Source of the DNA: an uncultured Paracoccaceae bacterium | GTDB lineage: Bacteria; Pseudomonadota; Alphaproteobacteria; Rhodobacterales; Rhodobacteraceae | Reading direction: 5' to 3' | Length of the DNA: 7,459 nucleotides | NCBI GenBank assembly: GCA_937916485.1 | Contig: CALFSV010000440.1 | Location: forward strand, 1-7,459 | Shown here: positions 1 through 6,932 of the stretch, one piece after another | Position numbering within the stretch: the first letter of the stretch is position 1 | Layout of the letters: every line of letters begins with the position of its first letter | Program-made: the position numbers and the translations under genes | Notes under the pieces: generated by a model | The model's input: only the letters and a program-made list of their open reading frames with translations | Database searches by the model: none | Told to the model about the DNA's origin: nothing

Positions 1-2873
1 GTGACTTTCAACGCACTCAAGATTTTGATCCTGGTTTTGAGGAAACGGCAGAAACGTTAGACCAGCCATCCGTGTTGGCGATTACCTACCAACACATCGA
101 AGGCGATCTGCTACGAGTGACGGGCTATCGTAACGGCGAGCCCATAGGCACCTATGATACCGAGAACCCCTCCTCCTGGACGACGGGTGATGCCGAAGTG
201 ATGTTTGGCCCACGTCATGGCAGCACTGCCGAAGGCCCTGGCGCTTTAGACGCACTCATCGATGAAGCACGGGTGTATCGCACCGCCCTCACGCCCGAAC
301 AGGTGAAACAGATATCTGGAGCTCTGCCGGAACCTGTAGGCTTTTGGACATTTGAGAGTGGTGTGGAACTGATCGATCAGCAGGGCAATTTCCCCGATCT
401 CTTGCTCATGGGCGATGCCGAAGTGTCCCTTGGCAAACTCGATGTCAACGGTGCCGGCTTCAATGCCACGGGCTGGGCAGTCACCAACAGCGACGATGGC
501 GAATACACGGGGCCTGTGATCGAGGATAAAACGCTAGTCTCCTGGGTCACTCTCGAGAGTTTGGCGAATGGCGCCAGGGATGGATCTGCCATCACCCTTG
601 ACAGCATCTCGGAGGATCGCTTTGACGGCATCATCTTTTCCGAGCGTGAGACGAACCGATGGATGAGTGGGAGCAATGACTTTCAACGCACGGAAGACTT
701 CGATCCTGGCTTTGAAGAAACCCTTAGTGGCGATGTGGTCATGCTGACGATCACCTATGAAGTAACTGAGGCATTCGGCGACGTGAAGATCACTGGTTAC
801 AGAAATGGCGAAGAGATTGGCCAATATGAAATCGGCAGCGCCGCGACTTGGGGGGAAGATGGTGATGCCGAGGTCTTGTTTGGCGTCCGTCATGGCAGTA
901 CTTCCGAAGGCCCGGGCGCTTTAGATGCCTTGATCGACGAGGCTAGCGTTTACGATGTCGCGCTTTCACCTGAACAGATCGAGCGATTGTTTGCTGAAGG
1001 TCCTGTCGTTGCCGCGGACATCGACATGGACGGCCTCATCGATGTGTGGGAGCTCGAGCACTTTCCAGACCTCACCGCTCAGACAGCGGATGGCGATCCC
1101 GACGGTGACGGACTCAACAACCTCGCTGAGCAGAATGCCTCCACTGACCCTAACAATAACGATACGGATGACGATGGTCTAACCGATGGTGTGGAAACGA
1201 ACACCGGGACCTTTGTGAGTCTCACTGACACTGGCACGGATCCGCTCAATGATGATACGGACGGCGATGGCCTGAAGGACAATGTCGAAACGAACACCGG
1301 GACCTTTGTGGGTCTCACTGACACGGGCACGGATCCCCACGATAGTAATACCGACAACGATCGCGTTTCCGATGGCGCGGAGGTTGAGAATGGCTCTGAC
1401 CCCCACGATCCCACGGATCCCATTCCGCCGACGCTGGACGAACTGCTCATTGGGCGGTGGACCTTCGAGCCCGGGGAAGAATTGATCGATCTGACTGGGA
1501 ACTTCCCCGATCTCTTACTCGTCGACGCTGGCGATCCTGCCGTCGTCACGGTCGTTGATGGTCGCGGCGTATTGGATGTCAACGGTGCTGGCGATGTCGC
1601 CACAGGCTTCGCAGCCACCAATAGCGACGAAGGCGAATACGTGGGGCCGCCCATCGAGAACAAGACGCTCGTGACGTGGGTCACGTTGCAAAGTTTTGAC
1701 GACGTCGCGATTGCAGGCTCGGCCATGACCCTCGACGGCGTAGGAGCCGATAACTTCGACGGCATCATCTTCGCCGAACGCGAAACCAATCGCTGGATGG
1801 CGGGGAGCAGTGACTTTCAACGCACGCAGGATTTTGATCCCGGCTTCGAAGAAGAGACCCTTGGAGAACGCACCATGATGGCGATCACGTATGAGCACCT
1901 GGACGAAGGCATCGAAGTGGTTGGCTATCGTAATGGCGAGGCGATCGGAAATTACGTGGCTGGCACGAAATCAAGTTGGGAATCTGGCGACGCAGAAGTC
2001 CTCTTTGGCCTGCGACACGGCGGCACCGGTGGCGGTCCAGGCGGCTTGGACGCTCTCATTGATGAAGCGCGTCTTTACGGTGATTTCCTGACAGCCGATC
2101 AAATCGCGCGATTGTTCCGTGAAGGGCCAGATTCGATTGATCGCTTCGAGATCACCGACCTGGTGCGCGAAACCAATGGCAACCTCATACTCACCTGGGA
2201 ATCACGGCCCGGACAACTATTTGCCATTGAGGAATCAGCTAGCCTGCTCGCTCCCTGGGAGGTCATCGGTACCGACCTCCCAGCAGCCGACGCCCCGAGC
2301 GAAACAACAAGCGCAACCGTCGAGATCGATCCAAATCTGACAGAGGCTTTCTATCGCGTCCGGCGCCTTCCTCCACCACCCTTGTTCGTCGCAGACTTTG
2401 AAGATGGCATGGGCGACTGGACCGTGGGTGTCATTGATGGCCTCGATGCCACCGACACCTCTTGGGAGTTCGGCACGCCCACCGCCGGTCCCGGCGCAGC
2501 TTTCAGCGGCACAAACGCCGTTGGCACCGATCTCGATGCCAACTATGTCGATGCCACGGGGATCTTTCTCCGGTCTCCAGTCATCGATCTCACCGGCATC
2601 GCACGACCCTCGCTTGAGTTCCAATACTTCCTTGAAGGAGGCGAGGGCGAAGGCGGCCGTTTGAATGTGTTAGAAGCAGACGGCTCGCTCATCAACACTC
2701 TCGAGGTCTTCGATGGAATAGATCAGGGCGTGACCGAGTGGACCACCTTCAGCGTTCGATTACCCGAACTGAATCGTCCTGTCATTATCGAGTTCGAACT
2801 CCTTAGCGAGGTCGATGATGCCGCAGATAATGGGGCAGGCTGGTACCTGGACGACGTGATCCTCGACGATTGA
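1..2873 (+). CDS. Large exported multi-LamG protein with calcium-binding stalk and MAM-like C-terminus (5' partial)
   Basis: The reading frame is open from base 3 to the TGA at 2871-2873 and clearly continues beyond the left edge. The first codons (DFQRTQDFDPGFEE) match the middle of the LamG modules further down, so the GTG at 72 is not the start. Order of parts: end of a LamG/concanavalin A-like module (3 to about 320), a complete LamG module (about 336-1004), an Asp-rich thrombospondin-3/EF-hand-like stretch (about 1017-1430), another complete LamG module (about 1452-2129), a small beta-sandwich (about 2139-2370, 'SRPGQLFAIEESASLLAPW' then 'FYRVRRL'), and a MAM-like jelly-roll domain (about 2385-2870, starting 'FEDGMGDWTVG' and ending 'GWYLDDVILDD'). 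LamG and MAM-like folds bind glycans or proteins outside the cell. The role here is inferred to be adhesion or polysaccharide binding. No catalytic motif is visible, and no PEP-CTERM or membrane anchor follows the last domain. A double stop (TGA TAA) ends the gene. Confidence 0.9.
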   Translation, partial: DFQRTQDFDPGFEETAETLDQPSVLAITYQHIEGDLLRVTGYRNGEPIGTYDTENPSSWTTGDAEVMFGPRHGSTAEGPGALDALIDEARVYRTALTPEQVKQISGALPEPVGFWTFESGVELIDQQGNFPDLLLMGDAEVSLGKLDVNGAGFNATGWAVTNSDDGEYTGPVIEDKTLVSWVTLESLANGARDGSAITLDSISEDRFDGIIFSERETNRWMSGSNDFQRTEDFDPGFEETLSGDVVMLTITYEVTEAFGDVKITGYRNGEEIGQYEIGSAATWGEDGDAEVLFGVRHGSTSEGPGALDALIDEASVYDVALSPEQIERLFAEGPVVAADIDMDGLIDVWELEHFPDLTAQTADGDPDGDGLNNLAEQNASTDPNNNDTDDDGLTDGVETNTGTFVSLTDTGTDPLNDDTDGDGLKDNVETNTGTFVGLTDTGTDPHDSNTDNDRVSDGAEVENGSDPHDPTDPIPPTLDELLIGRWTFEPGEELIDLTGNFPDLLLVDAGDPAVVTVVDGRGVLDVNGAGDVATGFAATNSDEGEYVGPPIENKTLVTWVTLQSFDDVAIAGSAMTLDGVGADNFDGIIFAERETNRWMAGSSDFQRTQDFDPGFEEETLGERTMMAITYEHLDEGIEVVGYRNGEAIGNYVAGTKSSWESGDAEVLFGLRHGGTGGGPGGLDALIDEARLYGDFLTADQIARLFREGPDSIDRFEITDLVRETNGNLILTWESRPGQLFAIEESASLLAPWEVIGTDLPAADAPSETTSATVEIDPNLTEAFYRVRRLPPPPLFVADFEDGMGDWTVGVIDGLDATDTSWEFGTPTAGPGAAFSGTNAVGTDLDANYVDATGIFLRSPVIDLTGIARPSLEFQYFLEGGEGEGGRLNVLEADGSLINTLEVFDGIDQGVTEWTTFSVRLPELNRPVIIEFELLSEVDDAADNGAGWYLDDVILDD
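3..320 (+). repeat. LamG module A (C-terminal part only)
   Basis: This is the end of a LamG-like module. It carries the landmarks shared with the two complete modules: DFQRTQDFDPGFEE, then an 'ITYQH' strand, 'GYRNGEPIG', 'GDAEVMFGPRHGS', 'GPGALDALIDEARVY', and a closing helix 'LTPEQVKQI'. The 'DALIDEARVY' segment is the usual closing strand of LamG/concanavalin-like domains. Only a short linker separates it from module B, without a calcium stalk. Confidence 0.85.
336..1004 (+). repeat. LamG module B (complete)
   Basis: A complete module of about 223 residues, opening with 'VGFWTFESGVELID' and closing with 'LSPEQIERLFAEGP'. It shares with module C, in the same order, 'GNFPDLLL', 'LDVNGAG', 'ATG', 'TNSD.GEY.GP.IE.KTLV', 'FDGIIF.ERETNRWM', 'DFQRT.DFDPGFEE', 'GYRNGE.IG', 'GDAEVLFG.RHG' and 'GALDALIDEA'. 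The high similarity points to internal duplication. It probably binds a ligand; the ligand is not deducible. Confidence 0.85.
1161..1412 (+). repeat. Tandem 93-base repeat encoding 31-residue thrombospondin-3-like calcium units
   Basis: Two full units of 93 bases (1161-1253 and 1254-1346) are followed by a shorter, diverged third unit (from 1347 to about 1412). The units read DTDDDGLTDGVETNTG..., DTDGDGLKDNVETNTG... and NTDNDRVSDGAEVENGSDPH. The D-x-D-x-D-G spacing is the classic calcium-binding loop of thrombospondin-3 and EF-hand-like repeats. Just before them, 1017-1160 holds related loops (DIDMDGLIDVWE and DGDPDGDGLNNLAEQ). The first two units are nearly identical at DNA level over about 50 bases (from about 1190 and 1283), with very few mismatches, including at third codon positions. 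The stretch probably forms a stiff, calcium-dependent spacer between LamG modules B and C. Confidence 0.88.
1452..2129 (+). repeat. LamG module C (complete)
   Basis: A second complete module of about 226 residues, from 'GRWTFEPGEELID' to 'IARLFREGP'. It matches module B along its length but has a few extra residues after 'FPDLLLVDAGD' (around 'AVVTVVDGRG') that B lacks. It also shares the DFQRTQDFDPGFEE landmark with module A, with close DNA similarity (1-46 against 1810-1855). It sits after the calcium stalk and before the small beta-sandwich. Confidence 0.85.
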
Positions 2874-2904
2874 TAACATAGCACATGGGGCTCCACTCAC
2901 GGCG

Positions 2905-2927
2905 GCCCGGGACGCAGCAGCCTGGGC
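2905..2927 (+). other. GC-rich hairpin after the LamG gene
   Basis: GCCCGGG (2905-2911) can pair with CCTGGGC (2921-2927) to form a 7-base stem with one G-U pair and a 9-base loop. It lies 31 bases after the TGA of the LamG gene, so it could slow or end transcription. It has no following T-run (ATCTTCGCG instead), so it is not a standard intrinsic terminator. The rest of the 2874-2996 gap shows no convincing promoter and no Shine-Dalgarno sequence in front of the next gene. Confidence 0.25.
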
Positions 2928-2996
2928 ATCTTCGCGACAACCAAACTCAAGGTTGAATTACGCGCTTACCCTGCAAAACAGATCAGACAGCACATC

Positions 2997-5900
2997 ATGC
3001 AACGGTCTATCCTAATTTTTTTAATAGCTCTTCTCATTGAGCAGTCCGCGATAGCGGAGCAGTTATATGTTCGTCAGGATTCTGCTGCCGACACGATATC
3101 AGTGTTCCAAGTGGGCTTCGACGAACCGATCCTGACTCACAACGTGCGGCCAAACTTTCGCCCTTACATCCACCCGATCTTGGCTCCGGATCGCGAGGGT
3201 CTTCTGACCGAGTATAACCCTGACGGTCGCCCGCACCAGACCGGTTTGTATTGGGGGTTTACCAGTGTCAACGGGCGCGACTTTTTTCACCATTACGATG
3301 GTGATTACTGGCGTCGTGTTTCCGCGACGATTCTGAAACCCGAGGCCACGAAGGCCGACCCCCGCGTCCAGTGGCAAACGGTTTATGACTTGCTCGACGA
3401 AGAGGGCGAGGTGGTGATGCGCGAAACGCAAACGTGGACGATGAGTGATCCTCGCGGCACTTACGTCCTCGATTTGCAGTGGGGCGGCACTGCGATGAAG
3501 GACATCGCTATCGGCGAGTTCGATTATGGCGGCTTGTTTCTGCGTATGCCCTGGCGCGACGGCATGAAGGGGCAAGCAGTCAACAGTAATGGGCAAGCTA
3601 ATGAAGATGGGGCCGAAGGCCAGCGCGCCGCCTGGCTGGATATCGGCATGCAAGTGGAGGGGCGCGGGGATCTCGCGCACATCGCGATCTTTGATCATCC
3701 CAAAAATGCAGGCTTCCCACAACCCTGGCGCGTCGATGGCGCGATGGGTGTAGGCCCCGTGCGCGCACGGCTCGGCGACTGGAAAATCCCCAAAGGTGAA
3801 ACGGCACACATTCAGCATCGGCTGCTCGCGTACACAGGTGATTTTGACCAGGTTGCTGTCGCTTCAGCTTGGTCTTCGTATACGCGTGAACGCAAAGGGA
3901 TACCGTATGCTCAATGGGACCAAACCGATCTACACCTTTTCGGCCAGCAAAACGTTGAAGACATAGAAACTGTTGAGGAAGCCTATCGCGCGGAATTTCT
4001 GACACCTGAAAAAGCGGTCGCCGCAATGACTGTTCCCGACGGGTTCGAAGTCAACGTGTTCGCATCCGAGCCGATGATCACGCAACCCATGGCGTTCTGT
4101 TGGGATGACCGCGGACGTCTGTGGATCGCAGAGAATCGCGAGTACGACGGGATCGAGAACGGTATTGAAGTGACAGGAAAGAGCCGCATTCTGATCTTGG
4201 AAGACACCGATCGCGACGGTGTCGCGGACAGCAGAAAAGTATTCCTTGATGGTGTTGTGTTCCCTTCGGCCATCGCTGTTGGTTTCGACGGACTTTGGCT
4301 CGGTGCGGTACCGAATTTGCTGTTCGTTCCCGATCGCGATGGGGACGACAGGGCGGATGTCGAGGATATCGAAGTCCGCCTAACGGGCTGGGGCAGAGAT
4401 GACCTTCACGAAATAATGAACAGTTTTAATTGGGGCCCCGACGGGTGGCTCTACGGGCTACAGGGGGTATTCACCCATTCGCGTGTGGGAAAACCGGCAG
4501 GAGAAAGCCGCATCTTTCGTCAAAACGCACCCTACCCGGATGATATTGACTTTGCAGACGAGCCGACAGAAATGAACGCAGGAGTTTGGCGCTATCACCC
4601 TATCAAAGACCGCTTCGAAGTTGTGGCGCACGGTCTCAGCAATCCCTGGGGCATCGACTACAATGCAAAGGGACAGCTCTTCGCAAGCGCTTGCGTGATT
4701 CCCCACTTGTGGCACGTCGTCCTCGGCGGAATCTACCATCGACAGTCGGGAAGTCACTTCAATCAGAATGTCTACAGTTCCATTCGCACGATCAGCGATC
4801 ACCGCCACCGCTCAGCCCACGGCGGGGCCCGCGTTTACCTGTCCGACGCGTTCCCTGAGCGGTATCAGGGCCAGCTATTTATGGGGAATATTCATGCCCA
4901 TGCCATACTGACCGATATTCTCGAGCCGCGCGGCTCCGGCTTCGTGGGCCATCACGGAGACGACTTCCTCAAAGCCAATAACGCGCAATTCGTCGGGTTC
5001 AGTACTGAGATCGGCCCGGAAGGTGCGGTTTACATGTTGGATTGGCACGATGCTGAGATCTGCTCGGGTCCAGTCCGTAACAGCGACACGGGTCGCGTTT
5101 ACCGCATTCTCCCAACTGAATCGAAAGCGGAGAAATGGGATGGCCGCTACGATGACATCCGATCGCTGAGCAATTCCGAACTCGTCGACCTTCAACTCAG
5201 CAAAAGCGCATGGCACGCCCGCCGCGCGCGGGTCGTTCTCCAGAATCGCGCCGCGAAGGGACAGGTCCAAGAAGAGTCGCACGCAGCGTTGCGCGAGCTA
5301 CTCGAGTCGAACACGAACGGCGATCACCGCCTCCGCGCGTTGTGGGCACTTCACGTCTCGGGCGGCATCGATGAAACCGGCCTGTCCGAAGCCCTGCATG
5401 ACGGAGATGAATACATTCGCGCGTGGGCTATTCAACTATTGTGTGAGGACAAGGCGCCGGGAAGCGCGGTGCGCTCTCAGTTCGCGTCAATGGCGAAGGA
5501 GGATGAGTCTCCTGTCGTGCGCCTTTACCTTGCGTCCGCTTTGCAACGCATGCGTCCCGAAAACCGTTGGCCCGTCGCAGCCAATCTTGTCACGCATGCG
5601 GAAGACGCCGAGGATCACAACATACCGAAGATAATCTGGTACGGCATGGAGCCGCTTGTAGCCGACCATCCGGAACGCGCACTCAAACTCGCCGACCAGT
5701 CCCGCATCCCGATGCTTACCCAGTTTATTGGCCGTCGACTGGCGGTCGGAAACCAGCTTACGGAACTATTGGAAGAAATTGGCCGCAATCCTAACACTCG
5801 GCAGTTACTGCTGCTCGGCATGCGCGACGGCCTCGAGGGGCGGTTCGACATCGAACCACCCGAGAACTGGCCGCAAGTATTCGACGCCTTGAGCGCCCGC

Positions 5901-6842
5901 GAAGATGAGTCCACATCTATCGCCCTGCAACTGTCTCTCAAGTTTGGCGATCTGAATGCGGCACAAGCGCTCTTGGAAACCCTGCAGGACGGCGAGAACA
6001 GCCTCGAAGAGCGCCAGGCAGCGATTCGGGGTTTGGCCGGGCGCAAACGTCCCGAACTGAGGTCGGAACTGGTCGCGTTGCTGGATGACGATCTCCTTCG
6101 AACAGAGGCGATTCGCGCGGTGTCCGCTTTCGACGATGAATCACTTGCAGAAACGCTCCTTGATCGCTACGCCGACTTTTCCAATCCAGAAAAACTGGAA
6201 GTGGTTCACGCCCTGGCATCACGTCCGGGTCATGGCTGGGCCCTCACCAGAGCCATCAAACGAGGCGACGTTCCCCGTCGCGAGGTTCCCGCCTATGTCG
6301 CGCGGCTGCTGCTACGCGTTGTCGGCAATCGCTTCCTCGAAATCTGGGGCCCCGTTGAAGGGTTGTCGCCTGAAGCCGAAGCAGCATTCGTTAAATACCG
6401 GGCGCTCTTAACGGACGAGGCGATCGCTAAGGGCGACCTGGCCAAAGGACGGGCACTCTACAATCAAAGGTGTTCCGCTTGTCATCAACTGTATGGAAAA
6501 GGCGGCACCATTGGCCCGGATCTTACAGGCGCGAACCGCACCGACCTTGAGTACCTGCTCGGCAATATCCTGACACCGAGTGCCATTATCGGGGAAGACT
6601 ATAGGATGACATTGGTTTCCACCGACGACGGCCAGGTATATTCTGGGGTTCTGGCAGGCGAGACAGATCGCCAACTCCATCTGCGCATTGCCAACCTCGA
6701 CGAGCCTGTTTCCATCGCGAAATCGCAGATAGTAGATCGCGAAGTCACCGAGCTGTCCATGATGCCCGAAGGATTGCTCGAGAACCTGACTGACCCCGAA
6801 GTCATCAACTTGGTCTCGTACCTTCGGAATCTTAAGCCGTAA
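2997..6842 (+). CDS. Exported DUF6807 / PVC-type dehydrogenase / HEAT / cytochrome c fusion protein
   Basis: A 1281-residue protein. Residues 1-20 are a signal peptide with a likely cut at AIA|EQ. Residues about 22-285 match the DUF6807 ('PmoA-like') family, with 'FRPYIHPILAP', 'GRPHQTGLYWGF' and 'VNGRDFFHH' as landmarks. Residues about 344-706 are the PVC-type membrane-bound dehydrogenase propeller ('VPDGFEVNVFASEP', 'AFCWDDRGRLWIAENREY', 'NSFNWGPDGWLYG', 'GAVYMLDWHD'), with calcium-like loops at 403-411 (DTDRDGVAD) and 446-454 (DRDGDDRAD). About 720-1130 is HEAT-like helical repeat. Residues about 1146-1281 are the PVC-type heme domain: CSACH at 1159-1163, 'GPDLTG', and SMMPEG with M1255/M1256 as probable distal heme ligand. 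The propeller family resembles sugar dehydrogenases, so oxidation of a sugar-like substrate with electron transfer to the heme is likely; substrate and cofactor are unknown. No lipobox or transmembrane segment is seen after the signal, so it is probably periplasmic. The ATG is the only usable start after the in-frame TAA at 2874; no clear ribosome binding site precedes it. Confidence 0.93.
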   Translation: MQRSILIFLIALLIEQSAIAEQLYVRQDSAADTISVFQVGFDEPILTHNVRPNFRPYIHPILAPDREGLLTEYNPDGRPHQTGLYWGFTSVNGRDFFHHYDGDYWRRVSATILKPEATKADPRVQWQTVYDLLDEEGEVVMRETQTWTMSDPRGTYVLDLQWGGTAMKDIAIGEFDYGGLFLRMPWRDGMKGQAVNSNGQANEDGAEGQRAAWLDIGMQVEGRGDLAHIAIFDHPKNAGFPQPWRVDGAMGVGPVRARLGDWKIPKGETAHIQHRLLAYTGDFDQVAVASAWSSYTRERKGIPYAQWDQTDLHLFGQQNVEDIETVEEAYRAEFLTPEKAVAAMTVPDGFEVNVFASEPMITQPMAFCWDDRGRLWIAENREYDGIENGIEVTGKSRILILEDTDRDGVADSRKVFLDGVVFPSAIAVGFDGLWLGAVPNLLFVPDRDGDDRADVEDIEVRLTGWGRDDLHEIMNSFNWGPDGWLYGLQGVFTHSRVGKPAGESRIFRQNAPYPDDIDFADEPTEMNAGVWRYHPIKDRFEVVAHGLSNPWGIDYNAKGQLFASACVIPHLWHVVLGGIYHRQSGSHFNQNVYSSIRTISDHRHRSAHGGARVYLSDAFPERYQGQLFMGNIHAHAILTDILEPRGSGFVGHHGDDFLKANNAQFVGFSTEIGPEGAVYMLDWHDAEICSGPVRNSDTGRVYRILPTESKAEKWDGRYDDIRSLSNSELVDLQLSKSAWHARRARVVLQNRAAKGQVQEESHAALRELLESNTNGDHRLRALWALHVSGGIDETGLSEALHDGDEYIRAWAIQLLCEDKAPGSAVRSQFASMAKEDESPVVRLYLASALQRMRPENRWPVAANLVTHAEDAEDHNIPKIIWYGMEPLVADHPERALKLADQSRIPMLTQFIGRRLAVGNQLTELLEEIGRNPNTRQLLLLGMRDGLEGRFDIEPPENWPQVFDALSAREDESTSIALQLSLKFGDLNAAQALLETLQDGENSLEERQAAIRGLAGRKRPELRSELVALLDDDLLRTEAIRAVSAFDDESLAETLLDRYADFSNPEKLEVVHALASRPGHGWALTRAIKRGDVPRREVPAYVARLLLRVVGNRFLEIWGPVEGLSPEAEAAFVKYRALLTDEAIAKGDLAKGRALYNQRCSACHQLYGKGGTIGPDLTGANRTDLEYLLGNILTPSAIIGEDYRMTLVSTDDGQVYSGVLAGETDRQLHLRIANLDEPVSIAKSQIVDREVTELSMMPEGLLENLTDPEVINLVSYLRNLKP

Positions 6843-6913
6843 TGGAGACACACGATGCCAAAGAGCTTAATCCCCCGAACTCTCTCCCTAACATTCGCGC
6901 CGCCCGCTCATGA
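6842..6913 (+). CDS. Possible 23-codon bridging ORF between genes 2 and 3
   Basis: The stop of the dehydrogenase gene (TAA 6840-6842) shares one base with an ATG (TAATG). This opens a 23-codon frame, METHDAKELNPP..., that ends at TGA 6911-6913. That TGA overlaps the ATG of the next gene (ATGA, 6910-6913). Terminating ribosomes could therefore restart at 6842 and again at 6910. The peptide has no recognisable motif and may have no function beyond coupling. The overlaps are seen directly; translation is inference, and both could arise by chance. A competing frame starts at 6855. Confidence 0.25.
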   Translation: METHDAKELNPPNSLPNIRAARS

Positions 6914-6932
6914 ACCCACTCCTCGGAAATAA
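6844..6932 (+). promoter_or_regulatory. Shine-Dalgarno-like GGAG and leader-type mini-ORF overlapping the start of gene 3
   Basis: GGAG at 6844-6847 lies 7 bases before an ATG at 6855, the best-placed ribosome binding site in this gap. The frame it serves is only 25 codons (MPKSLIPRTLSLTFAPP...) and ends at TAA 6930-6932, inside the next gene. Its basic start followed by a mildly hydrophobic stretch looks like the beginning of a signal peptide, so it could be a leftover gene start or a leader peptide. Ribosomes ending at 6932 would be 20 bases past the ATG of gene 3, and the ATG at 6910 has no Shine-Dalgarno of its own, so the GGAG may supply ribosomes to gene 3 indirectly. Confidence 0.25.

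Noticed and set aside
72..74. GTG at 72 as the start of the first gene
   Set aside because: The same frame is open to the left edge and encodes LamG sequence (DFQRTQDFDPGFEE) repeated in modules B and C, so the gene starts outside the window.
1079..1789. Long open frame on the minus strand
   Set aside because: It is antisense to the Asp-rich repeats and LamG module C. Its Ser/Val/Pro-rich translation is the complement of GAC/GAT-rich codons and shows no domain.
2953..2980. TTGAAT as a -35 box for the dehydrogenase gene
   Set aside because: No TATAAT-like hexamer lies at the expected spacing; only AAAACA is present.
2877..2996. In-frame open stretch upstream of the dehydrogenase ATG as an N-terminal extension
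   Set aside because: It has no ATG, GTG or TTG start in frame, and the ATG at 2997 begins a textbook signal peptide.
3060..3850. Methane monooxygenase (PmoA) activity suggested by the old 'PmoA-like' family name
   Set aside because: The domain is soluble, follows a signal peptide, and lacks the multiple membrane helices of true PmoA. The name is a legacy label for DUF6807.
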